From contig JBDUEM010000006.1 of assembly GCA_040002435.1 (NCBI GenBank), forward strand, positions 1-64,000: a DNA stretch of 64,000 bases. The letters are read 5' to 3'. The position numbers and the translations under genes were made by a program. Of this stretch, positions 56,988 through 64,000 are shown piece after piece (the first letter of the stretch is position 1; each line of letters opens with the position of its first letter). This DNA comes from JANXXV01 sp040002435 (lineage in GTDB: Bacteria > Acidobacteriota > Terriglobia > Bryobacterales > Bryobacteraceae). The notes below the pieces were generated by a model that saw only the letters and a list, made by a program, of their open reading frames with translations, had not been told where the DNA came from and made no database searches.

Positions 56988-58727
56988 ATGGAATTTGTCG
57001 AGCAGCTCAAAGCCTCCGTTGACATCGTAAAGGTGATAGGGGAATACGTCCCTCTGCGAAAGGCGGGTCCGAATCGCTACGTTGGGCGGTGTCCCTTTCA
57101 CACCGAGAAGACTCCTTCCTTTTCGGTGAGCTCGCAGCATCAGTATTACAAGTGCTTCGGGTGCGATGCCAAAGGCGACGTAATCAAGTTCGTGATGGAG
57201 TTCAATCACCTCACGTTTCCCGAAGCGTTGAAGGATCTGGCAGAAAGCAACGGGATTCCGATGCCGGTGCGCCAGGAGTATCACAACCCGGAAAGCAAGC
57301 TGCGGAACGCTCTCTACGAAATGCATGAGATTGCCGCGAAGGCATTTCGCACAAATCTGACAGGCTCGGGCGGAAGCGAGGCGCGCGCATACTTGAAGAA
57401 ACGCGGGCTTTCAGCAGCTGCGATAGAACATTTCGAGCTGGGAATGTCGGACAAGTCCGGGCAGGAGATGGTGAAACAGCTCCGCCAATTCCCCGCTGAT
57501 CAACTCGAGGTTTCGGGGCTCGTTGGGACCAGGGAGGGCGGCGGCTATTATGACCGCTTCCGCGGCCGGCTGATGTTTCCCATCCACGACGAATCCGGCA
57601 AAGTAATCGGATTTGGGGGCCGTGCTCTGGGCGCGGGAGAAGAGCCAAAGTATCTGAATTCCCCGGAAACGGCCATCTATAAGAAGAGTACGATCCTCTA
57701 TAATCTGCACCGGGCGAAGGATGCCATCCGCAAGGCGGACAAAGTTGTCCTCGTGGAAGGGTACATGGACGTCATCGGCGTCTATTCGGCAGGCGTGCGT
57801 AACGTGATCGCCAGCTGCGGGACGGCGTTGACGTCGGGACAAGTACGGTCTGCCCGGCGCCATTCTGAGAACATGGTGGTGAATTTCGACCCCGATACCG
57901 CAGGTGCAAACGCAACGGAGCGCTCCATTCAAATGCTGCTGGACGAACGAATGCATGTCCGGGTGCTCGCGCTCGACGGTGGACTGGATCCGGATGAATA
58001 CATCAAAAAGTTCGGGGCAGAAACCTATCTGGAAAAGCTCGAAATGGCGTCGGGCTATTTTTTGTGGCTTGCCGAACGGGCGAGGAAGAAATTCGACATG
58101 CGCACGTCGGAGGGCCGGATCGCCGGGCTGAAGTTTCTGCTGCCGGCAATCGAGCGCATCTCCGATAAACTGGAGCGCGCCATGGTGGCGGGCGAAGTGG
58201 CCGACTATTTGGGAATCGATCGAGGGCTTGTACTGGATGAGTTCCGGAAGACAGCCATCAAAGGACCGGCAAGGCAGGCCGCACGCCCCGCCCCGGCACT
58301 GAGCATGACAGAAAGGATCCTGATTCGGTCGCTCGTGGCTGATACCGAAGTCCGGGAAGTACTGGTACCACGGCTGCGAACGTCCCCTATCCTGGAGAAC
58401 TTCGCCTGCCGTGGCATCCTGGCGGCAATTTTCGCGCTTCACGACAGCAGCCCGGAGTTTACTTTTCACGAGTTGGAAGGACGTTTAGATGAAGCACTAA
58501 ATAGCCTGTTGGCGGAGACCGTTCTTGCCGATAATACTGAAGAGGTTTTCACTCGTGAGCAAGCTGACTCTTATTTACGTATGCTGGAAGGAGAGGAGAG
58601 GAAGGCGGCCATGGGCGCTTTGCGGATGCGCTTGAAACAAGCCGAACGTAACGGGGATATGAAAGAAGCGTTTCGACTAATGCAGGAAATGACGGAATTG
58701 GGCCGCCGCATTGAACCGGGAATCTGA
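56988..58727 (+). CDS. dnaG: DNA primase
   Basis: 579 residues, synthesises RNA primers at the replication fork. The N-terminal zinc-binding domain has Cys35, His38, Cys56, Cys59 (RCPFHTEKTPSFSVS, YKCFGC). The TOPRIM catalytic core shows RFRGRLMFPIHDESGKVIGFGGR, VVLVEGYMDVI with Glu257 and NFDPDTAG with Asp301/Asp303. The C-terminal DnaB-binding helical region is present (about 430-579), of usual size. It lies just after the terminator and 70 bp before rpoD, the classical arrangement of the macromolecular synthesis operon. Confidence 0.97.
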   Translation: MEFVEQLKASVDIVKVIGEYVPLRKAGPNRYVGRCPFHTEKTPSFSVSSQHQYYKCFGCDAKGDVIKFVMEFNHLTFPEALKDLAESNGIPMPVRQEYHNPESKLRNALYEMHEIAAKAFRTNLTGSGGSEARAYLKKRGLSAAAIEHFELGMSDKSGQEMVKQLRQFPADQLEVSGLVGTREGGGYYDRFRGRLMFPIHDESGKVIGFGGRALGAGEEPKYLNSPETAIYKKSTILYNLHRAKDAIRKADKVVLVEGYMDVIGVYSAGVRNVIASCGTALTSGQVRSARRHSENMVVNFDPDTAGANATERSIQMLLDERMHVRVLALDGGLDPDEYIKKFGAETYLEKLEMASGYFLWLAERARKKFDMRTSEGRIAGLKFLLPAIERISDKLERAMVAGEVADYLGIDRGLVLDEFRKTAIKGPARQAARPAPALSMTERILIRSLVADTEVREVLVPRLRTSPILENFACRGILAAIFALHDSSPEFTFHELEGRLDEALNSLLAETVLADNTEEVFTREQADSYLRMLEGEERKAAMGALRMRLKQAERNGDMKEAFRLMQEMTELGRRIEPGI

Positions 58728-58797
58728 CGCATGTTGTACACTATGGGAACTGGAATCTCGCGACGTTTCACCTTAGGGGAGATGGAATAAGCTTCAA

Positions 58798-60477
58798 GTG
58801 GCAAACGAAGACAAATTCGGCCGTCTGAGACAGCTCGTGGATTCGGGTAAAGAAAAGGGTTTCGTTCTTTACGATGAAGTGAACGAGATTCTCCCGGACG
58901 AGATGGCGGCGGGGCGTGAGATCGACGATCTGCTTGCCGACTTCGATACGGCGGGCGTTGAAATCCTCGAAGAGCCGAAGCTCGAGTTCGATAAGAAGCT
59001 CGAAGAGAGCGAAGAATTCGGGGATCTGGAACTCGTCCAGGACTTCATTGATAAGACGAACGACCCGGTACGGATGTACCTGCGCGAGATGGGCACGGTG
59101 CCGCTGCTCACGCGCGAAGGCGAGATCGAATTAGCCAAGCGCATCGAGCGCGGTCAGCGCGGCGTGAATAAAGCCCTCTCGCGATCTGCATTGGTCGTCC
59201 GGGAAATTATCCAATTAGCCGAAGAGATCCGTAACGGCACGCTGCTGGTACGGGATATTCTGCTGGTGGCCGATCCCTTGATGACCGACGAGGCGCTGGA
59301 TTCGCAGGCCGGGGATCTGATTGCCGCGATCGAGGAAATTGAGAAGTTATATAAGAAGTCGCTGCAATTCCGGCAAAAGCTGCAATCGATTTCACGCCAG
59401 TTAAAGCCGAAACAGCATCGAGGCCTGCGCTACGCCCTGGCTCGGAACACCATTCGGATTTCGGGCGCCATTCAGAAGCTTCCCTTCAGCTCGCCAGCGC
59501 GGCGGGCTCTTGCGAACCGCCTCCGCCGGTCCGTGGATGAATTCAAGGCTCTCGAGGGTGAGATTTCCCGCACGCAGCGGCGCATTGAGGAACCCCCCAA
59601 TGGAAACGGCCCGCGTGAGTTAAAGAAAGAGCTGAAACAGAGCAGCCAGCGGATCCAGATGTTGGAGGAAGAGTGCGGCGCGACATCTACGGAACTGCGG
59701 CGCACGCTGCAGATCGTCGAGCGCGGCGAACTGGAATCGGAGACCGCCAAGAAGCAGTTGATCGAAGCCAATTTACGCCTTGTGGTTTCCATCGCCAAGC
59801 GTTATACCAACCGCGGCCTGCAGTTTCTGGATCTGATCCAGGAAGGAAACATCGGTCTCATGAAGGCCGTGGACAAGTTCGATTACCAGCGTGGATATAA
59901 GTTTTCAACTTACGCCACCTGGTGGGTGCGCCAGGCGATAACGCGCGCCATCGCCGACCAGGCGCGGACCATTCGCATTCCAGTGCACATGATCGAGACC
60001 ATTAATAAGCTGGTCCGTGCGCAACGGCAGATGCAGCAGGAATTAGGTCGCGAACCAAACACGGAAGAACTGGCCAAGCGCCTGGAGCTTCCGGTAGGCA
60101 AAGTGCGAAAGGTGATGCGCATCGCGCAGGAGCCGATATCGCTGGAGACTCCGGTTGGAGAGGAAGAAGAATCGCACCTGGGAGACTTCATTGTCGACCG
60201 CCGCGTGACGTCGCCTTCAGAAGCGGTGATCAACTTGAACCTTCGCGAGCAGACGGCCGAGGTTTTGAAGACCCTGAGTCCGCGTGAGGAAAAGATCATC
60301 AAGATGCGTTTCGGCTTGCAGGATGGATCCGAGCACACGCTGGAAGAAGTCGGCCAGCATTTTGCGGTGACGCGCGAACGGATCCGCCAGATTGAGGCAA
60401 AAGCGCTCCGGAAGCTGCGGCATCCCAGCAGAAGCCATCGGCTGCGGGCATTTTTGGACGCCAGTCTACATGAGTAG
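58798..60477 (+). CDS. rpoD: RNA polymerase primary sigma factor RpoD
   Basis: 559 residues from a GTG at 58798; no other start fits, as an ATG at 58783 meets a stop two codons on. Region 1.1 is at the N-terminus (DKFGRLRQLVDSGKEKGFVLYDEVNEILP), region 1.2 is DPVRMYLREMGTVPLLTREGEIELAKRIE, followed by a non-conserved spacer. Region 2 reads EANLRLVVSIAKRYTNRGLQFLDLIQEGNIGLMKAVDKFDYQRGYKFSTYATWWVRQAI in pieces, region 3 PVHMIETINKL, and region 4.2 RERIRQIEAKALRKLRHPSRS. Housekeeping sigma-70, with an AGGGGAG 15 bp ahead of the start. TGTTGTACACT at about 58734 could be an internal promoter. Confidence 0.97.
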   Translation: MANEDKFGRLRQLVDSGKEKGFVLYDEVNEILPDEMAAGREIDDLLADFDTAGVEILEEPKLEFDKKLEESEEFGDLELVQDFIDKTNDPVRMYLREMGTVPLLTREGEIELAKRIERGQRGVNKALSRSALVVREIIQLAEEIRNGTLLVRDILLVADPLMTDEALDSQAGDLIAAIEEIEKLYKKSLQFRQKLQSISRQLKPKQHRGLRYALARNTIRISGAIQKLPFSSPARRALANRLRRSVDEFKALEGEISRTQRRIEEPPNGNGPRELKKELKQSSQRIQMLEEECGATSTELRRTLQIVERGELESETAKKQLIEANLRLVVSIAKRYTNRGLQFLDLIQEGNIGLMKAVDKFDYQRGYKFSTYATWWVRQAITRAIADQARTIRIPVHMIETINKLVRAQRQMQQELGREPNTEELAKRLELPVGKVRKVMRIAQEPISLETPVGEEEESHLGDFIVDRRVTSPSEAVINLNLREQTAEVLKTLSPREEKIIKMRFGLQDGSEHTLEEVGQHFAVTRERIRQIEAKALRKLRHPSRSHRLRAFLDASLHE

Positions 60478-60483
60478 CCCTCC

Positions 60484-61050
60484 CTACTGATAGATTCGCT
60501 GTACTTCGTCTGCTATCAATTCCGGAACCAGGTAGCGCCATTCCTCCCCAGCTTTGATTTTCTCGCGGACCCCGGTGGACGAGTGTTCGTCGTAGCTTTC
60601 GAAGGCAAGGGGCTTGATTCGTTCCGCCAGGTTGACGGGAGGACTGTATTCGCCTTGCCTGCGGGCAACCAGTAAGCCGAAGGTGTCCAGCATCTTTGCA
60701 AATGCCTCGGGATGACCGTAATCCCAGGCAACAATTCGTTCGGCGGCATCGCGCCCGCAGACGAACCATAACTCCGACTGCGGAAAGTGCGGCCTGGTCT
60801 CTTCGGCGATCTCGATGAAAAGGCCGCGGTCCGCAACTCCAATGGACCATTGCGGGTTGACGGTCACAGCAGTTTCCAGCATTCGCAGGCGCTCGTCAAA
60901 GGACGCCCCGACATATTCTTTGTGCGGAAAGATCTTCGGCAGGACAAACAAGACTTCCTCCGCAAATGCAAGAGCCGCTTGGGCCAGCGCCAGGTGCGCA
61001 CGCGTGGGCGGATTGAAGCTGCCGGCCAGAATCGCCAGCCTCCGCGGCAT
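60484..61050 (-). CDS. nadD: Nicotinate-nucleotide adenylyltransferase
   Basis: About 188 residues from the ATG at 61050 (an ATG at 61077 would add nine). The nucleotidyltransferase motif GSFNPPTRAHL (10-20) includes the T-x2-H phosphate-binding pair, and the C-terminal SSTGVREKI matches the ISSTxIR motif that holds ATP. It transfers AMP to nicotinate mononucleotide in NAD synthesis. Sequence between is fairly divergent (VLPKIFPHKEYVGASFDERLRMLE), so assignment to NadD versus another nucleotidyltransferase is not absolute. It is convergent with rpoD (6 bp) and divergent from the transketolase genes. Confidence 0.82.
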   Translation of the reverse strand: MPRRLAILAGSFNPPTRAHLALAQAALAFAEEVLFVLPKIFPHKEYVGASFDERLRMLETAVTVNPQWSIGVADRGLFIEIAEETRPHFPQSELWFVCGRDAAERIVAWDYGHPEAFAKMLDTFGLLVARRQGEYSPPVNLAERIKPLAFESYDEHSSTGVREKIKAGEEWRYLVPELIADEVQRIYQ

Positions 61051-61114
61051 TTCCTTTGCTTGCCTCGAAACTAACAACCTCCATTGTCGCAGCGTGTTAC
61101 ATTGAAGTCAGTCT

Positions 61115-61936
61115 ATGGAGAAAACTCGGGGTATTGGGGAGTTACAGGAGATTTGCCGCCAGATCCGGCGTGACATCATCACGATGATTACGGCCGCGAA
61201 GTCGGGACATCCGGGCGGATCACTCTCTGCTGTAGAAATTGTAACGACTCTGTTTTTCGATGTGATGAATCACGATCCGGCCAATCCCAAATGGCCAGAC
61301 CGGGACCGTTTTATCCTCTCCAAGGGTCATGCCTGTCCTGTTCTCTACTCGGCTCTGGCCGAACTGGGTTACACTCCCAAGGATCAACTCAACACGCTCC
61401 GCAAACTAGGCTCGATCTATCAGGGCCACCCGGACGTACGCTTCATTCCCGCCCTGGAAGCCTCCACCGGTTCTTTGGGAGAGGGACTTTCGCTCGGCAT
61501 CGGAATGGCATTGGCGGCGAAACTGAATGGAAGCCCGTCGCGAACCTTTGTCGTGCTCGGTGACGGCGAAGTCCAGGAGGGCCAGATCTGGGAAGCGGCT
61601 ATGCTTGCTCCCTTCCACAAAGTGGATAATCTGGTCTGCATCGTGGACTATAACAAGATTCAGCTGGACGGATTTGTGAAGGACATTCTGGATCTCTCCC
61701 CGCTGGCGGAAAAGTGGCGCGCGTTCGGATGGCATGCAATTGAGCTGGATGGACACAACATCGCGGCACTGCAATCGGCGTTCGCCGAAGCAGCGGAAGT
61801 GAAGGGAAAGCCAACGGTCCTGGTTGCGAACACAATCAAGGGCAAAGGCGTCTCTTTTATGGAGAACAACCCCAAGTACCACGGCGTGGCTCCCACCGAA
61901 AAGGAAATGGAGTTAGCTTTGCAGGAGATTGGATAG
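61115..61936 (+). CDS. Transketolase, N-terminal subunit
   Basis: 273 residues corresponding to the thiamine-diphosphate-binding half of transketolase: SGHPGGSLSAVEIVTTLFF, DRFILSKGHACPVLYSALAELG, EASTGSLGEGLSLGIGMALAAKL, and the ThDP motif VLGDGEVQEGQIWEA ending in VDYNKIQLDG. It transfers two-carbon units in the pentose phosphate pathway. Here the enzyme is split into two genes; the C-terminal half starts at the base directly after this stop (TAG ATG), so both subunits come from one message in equal amounts. Confidence 0.94.
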   Translation: MEKTRGIGELQEICRQIRRDIITMITAAKSGHPGGSLSAVEIVTTLFFDVMNHDPANPKWPDRDRFILSKGHACPVLYSALAELGYTPKDQLNTLRKLGSIYQGHPDVRFIPALEASTGSLGEGLSLGIGMALAAKLNGSPSRTFVVLGDGEVQEGQIWEAAMLAPFHKVDNLVCIVDYNKIQLDGFVKDILDLSPLAEKWRAFGWHAIELDGHNIAALQSAFAEAAEVKGKPTVLVANTIKGKGVSFMENNPKYHGVAPTEKEMELALQEIG

Positions 61937-62899
61937 ATGGCGGCGAAAACCAAGTACGAGCTGAAGGCGGGGATGGCCACGCGGGAAGCATTTGGAAAGG
62001 CGCTTGTCGAGTTGGGCCGCGCAAATAAGGACGTCGTCGTTTGTGATGCCGACCTTTCTAAATCCACTTATACGGCTGGATTCGCGAAGGAATTTCCTGA
62101 CCGGTTCATTGAATGCGGCATTGCGGAAATGAACATGGTGGGAATTGGGTCGGGTCTGGCTTCCGCCGGAAAGATTCCATTTGTCTCCAGCTTTTCCTGC
62201 TTTGTGATCAACAAGGGATTTGAACAGCTCCGGGTGACCGCCGCATTTCCCAACGTGAATTTAAAGGTTGTGGGAACGCATAGCGGAATATCCATCGGAG
62301 AAGATGGTCCGTCCCAGATGAGTATCGAGGACTTGGGCCTCGCCTGTTCCCTGCCCGGCTTTACGGTCCTATGTCCCGCGGACGAAGTGTCCATGACTGC
62401 GCTGATTCATGCCGCCGCCGAGCACGTCGGTCCGGTATTCGTCCGGGCCGGCCGGTCCAAAGCCGCCGTTATCTATTCCCCTGGACAGGAATTCACCATC
62501 GGGAAGGGCATTGAACTTGTGGAAGGCAGTGATGCGACGATTTTTGCTACGGGGCTGCTGGTGGCGGAGGCAATCCGCGCCGCTGAGACTCTGGAAGCGG
62601 AAGGTATCTCGGCACGAGTGGTGGATTTACATACCATCAAGCCTCTGGATCGCGAGATCATCGCGAAGGCGGCGGCCGAGACACACGCTATCGTCGTGTG
62701 CGAAGAACATCTGCTCGATGCCGGGCTGGGCGTACGTGTAGCCCAGGTTGTATCGGAAACTACGCCCTGCGTCATGGAATTTGTGGGTGTCCGGAACACG
62801 TATGCCGAATCTGCTACCCCGGATGAACTGCTGGACAAGTATGGCTTACGCGCCAAAGACGTAGCCGATGCCGTCCGGAAAGCTGTGTCGCGCAAGTAG
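61937..62899 (+). CDS. Transketolase, C-terminal subunit
   Basis: 320 residues comprising the pyrimidine-binding domain (ATREAFGKALVELGRANKDVVVCDADLSKST, RFIECGIAEMNMVGIGSGLASAGKIPFVSSF with the Glu that activates thiamine) and the C-terminal domain (IFATGLLVAEAIRAAETLEAEGISARVVDLHTIKPLD in two parts). Forms a heterodimer-based transketolase with the preceding gene product. The two-component kinase gene starts 26 bp after its stop and may be in the same transcript. Confidence 0.94.
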   Translation: MAAKTKYELKAGMATREAFGKALVELGRANKDVVVCDADLSKSTYTAGFAKEFPDRFIECGIAEMNMVGIGSGLASAGKIPFVSSFSCFVINKGFEQLRVTAAFPNVNLKVVGTHSGISIGEDGPSQMSIEDLGLACSLPGFTVLCPADEVSMTALIHAAAEHVGPVFVRAGRSKAAVIYSPGQEFTIGKGIELVEGSDATIFATGLLVAEAIRAAETLEAEGISARVVDLHTIKPLDREIIAKAAAETHAIVVCEEHLLDAGLGVRVAQVVSETTPCVMEFVGVRNTYAESATPDELLDKYGLRAKDVADAVRKAVSRK

Positions 62900-62925
62900 A
62901 CGGATTTTTCGCTGTTTTAGGGCCG

Positions 62926-63651
62926 ATGACCGATCCGCAGCAACTCCTAACACGAATGTTAGTGTCTACAATCAACGCCCGCGAGGTGGAGTCCGATCGT
63001 GTTTCCCGTATCTTACACGACGAGGTTGGACAAGTCCTGAGCGCGGTGGGATTGCAGCTGGACGTGCTGCGTTTGGATTTCCAAAAGCAGGCGCCGGAAA
63101 TGGGGCCGCGGACCATAGAGATCCAGAAGATGCTCGACCTGGCAATGTCCCAGGTACGCGCGCTGAGCTACGACCTGAACCCCGCGGTTGTGGAAAGGGT
63201 GGGTCTGCAGAACGCTTTAGACAGGCTGATTGGCCGCACGCGCACGCGGTTCAAGGGTAAACTGCGATTCGTTTTCGACCCCACCGTCCGGGTTCCTTTG
63301 GAAGTGGGGAACGCGTGGTATAAGATCGCAGAACATAGTTTGGAAAACTCCTTGAAGCATTCGGGAGCAACCAGCATAGAGTTACATGTGCGATCGAAAC
63401 CGAATTCGGTTGAGTTCGAAATTCGGGACAATGGATGTGGTTTTTCAATTATTGAAACAAAGATGCACTCCAGTGGATTAGGATTACTGTTGATAGAGCA
63501 TTATGCGGCGCAGGCCGCTATAGAGATTACAATTTCGAGTGAGCCGGGAAAAGGGACGCTGGTAAAGAGCGCATATCCGGTTTCCAAGGTACGGCAGAAG
63601 AGCGAGAGGAAATCCACGGCCAGGCCTCGCGCACGCAACGGGGCGAAGTGA
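62926..63651 (+). CDS. Sensor-less HisKA_3-type histidine kinase
   Basis: 241 residues without transmembrane or sensor domain. The dimerisation/phosphoacceptor helix has His31 in ILHDEVGQVLSAVGLQL, the NarX/DesK-type H-box. The ATP-binding domain shows the N-box ENSLKHSGAT with Asn141, DNGCGF (168-173) and GLGLLLIEHYA. It probably phosphorylates the response regulator encoded 31 bp downstream. Since it lacks a sensing part of its own, it may read an intracellular partner or metabolite. Function in relation to transketolase genes is not evident. Confidence 0.9.
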   Translation: MTDPQQLLTRMLVSTINAREVESDRVSRILHDEVGQVLSAVGLQLDVLRLDFQKQAPEMGPRTIEIQKMLDLAMSQVRALSYDLNPAVVERVGLQNALDRLIGRTRTRFKGKLRFVFDPTVRVPLEVGNAWYKIAEHSLENSLKHSGATSIELHVRSKPNSVEFEIRDNGCGFSIIETKMHSSGLGLLLIEHYAAQAAIEITISSEPGKGTLVKSAYPVSKVRQKSERKSTARPRARNGAK

Positions 63652-63682
63652 CCTGGCGGCCATAGGCGGATAGAAAGAAACT

Positions 63683-64000
63683 ATGCGTTACGAAGTTCTG
63701 CTAGTGGACGACCACAAGATTATGCGCGATGGCATCAAAGCCATTCTGAAACACAGCGAGGAGTTTCACGTTGTGGGGGAATCGGAATCGGGCGCCGACG
63801 CGGTCCAGATGTGCAAGCGGTTGAAGCCGTCGATGATTTTGATGGACATCGGGCTCCCCGGACTGAACGGCATTGAAGCCACCACCGAGATTTTGCGGCA
63901 CTGTCCGGACACGAAGATCATCATTCTGTCGATGTATGACGATGAGCACTCCGTGGTGAGTGCCATCCGTTCCGGGGCTCGCGCGTTCGTGCTGAAGAAG
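63683..64000 (+). CDS. Response regulator receiver protein, NarL/FixJ-type (3' end outside window)
   Basis: The first 106 residues are in the window and fill its last bases. The receiver domain is standard: Asp9/Asp10 in VLLVDDHKIMRDG, phosphoacceptor Asp55 in MILMDIGLPGLNG, Ser in IIILSMYDD, and Lys105 in ARAFVLKK. The partner of the preceding HisKA_3 kinase is normally a NarL-type regulator with a C-terminal helix-turn-helix; that part lies beyond the window. GAAAG 5-9 bases before the ATG may be the ribosome site. Confidence 0.9.
   Translation, partial: MRYEVLLVDDHKIMRDGIKAILKHSEEFHVVGESESGADAVQMCKRLKPSMILMDIGLPGLNGIEATTEILRHCPDTKIIILSMYDDEHSVVSAIRSGARAFVLKK

Noticed and set aside
57411..58469. 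352-codon open frame on the minus strand
   Set aside because: Antisense of dnaG, which is certain from its zinc and TOPRIM motifs.

Overview
The window reads as a chromosomal segment of a GC-rich member of the Acidobacteriota, most like the Solibacter/Bryobacter group. The pointers are two very large Oar-like TonB-dependent receptors with an N-terminal carboxypeptidase-regulatory domain, two secreted proteins ending in the C-terminal module typical of Solibacter (TIGR03437-like), a membrane-anchored winged-helix regulator of a type common in this phylum, a serine/threonine kinase fused to TPRs, and Tat-exported sugar isomerase-like proteins. This assignment rests on recognised protein families, not on a database search. 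I see no rRNA, tRNA, CRISPR array, prophage or insertion sequence, and no gene-free stretch longer than about 230 bases.

Layout. 1-4885: TIM-barrel sugar isomerases, an aldo/keto reductase and a DNA alkylation-repair pair (AlkA plus an Oxygenase-NA type 2OG-Fe(II) enzyme), four of them in one overlapping minus-strand run. 4995-12527: a plus-strand run with a zinc-ribbon membrane protein, a GNAT acetyltransferase, an M1 aminopeptidase and an Oar-like receptor. 12529-21641: a DUF5658 membrane protein and a beta-CASP nuclease-like protein (minus), a GT-C glycosyltransferase-like protein whose tail overlaps a convergent FecR-domain protein, and an RND pump with its adaptor. 21664-29969: kinase-TPR protein, an HExxH protein and three alpha/beta hydrolases. 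30029-37441: ketoacyl synthase, two secreted Solibacter-type proteins (one with three CHRD domains), glycerol kinase and a small hypothetical gene. 37442-45307: an overlapping operon (receptor, secreted FAD oxidoreductase, O-methyltransferase) divergent from a membrane winged-helix regulator and a DUF202 protein. 45311-49670: the known transglutaminase / alpha-E / ATP-grasp set and an NlpC/P60 peptidase. 49679-54615: siderophore-type receptor, PepSY reductase-like protein and QueG. 54794-64000: a large radical SAM protein with its own terminator, dnaG-rpoD, nadD, split transketolase, and a two-component pair cut by the window end.

The most interesting points are: (i) near-identical promoter modules (ideal -35/17 bp/-10, an 11-bp-phased GCAACT direct repeat and a distal AT-rich motif) in front of the siderophore-type receptor and the PepSY gene, which implies one unknown regulator for a two-gene iron regulon; (ii) the radical SAM protein at 54794, which has the cysteine layout of archaeal tetraether synthase and is a candidate for the membrane-spanning lipid synthase expected in Acidobacteriota; (iii) the receptor / FAD oxidoreductase / methyltransferase operon with a divergent membrane regulator and a clean palindromic operator candidate; (iv) a 124-bp tail-to-tail coding overlap.
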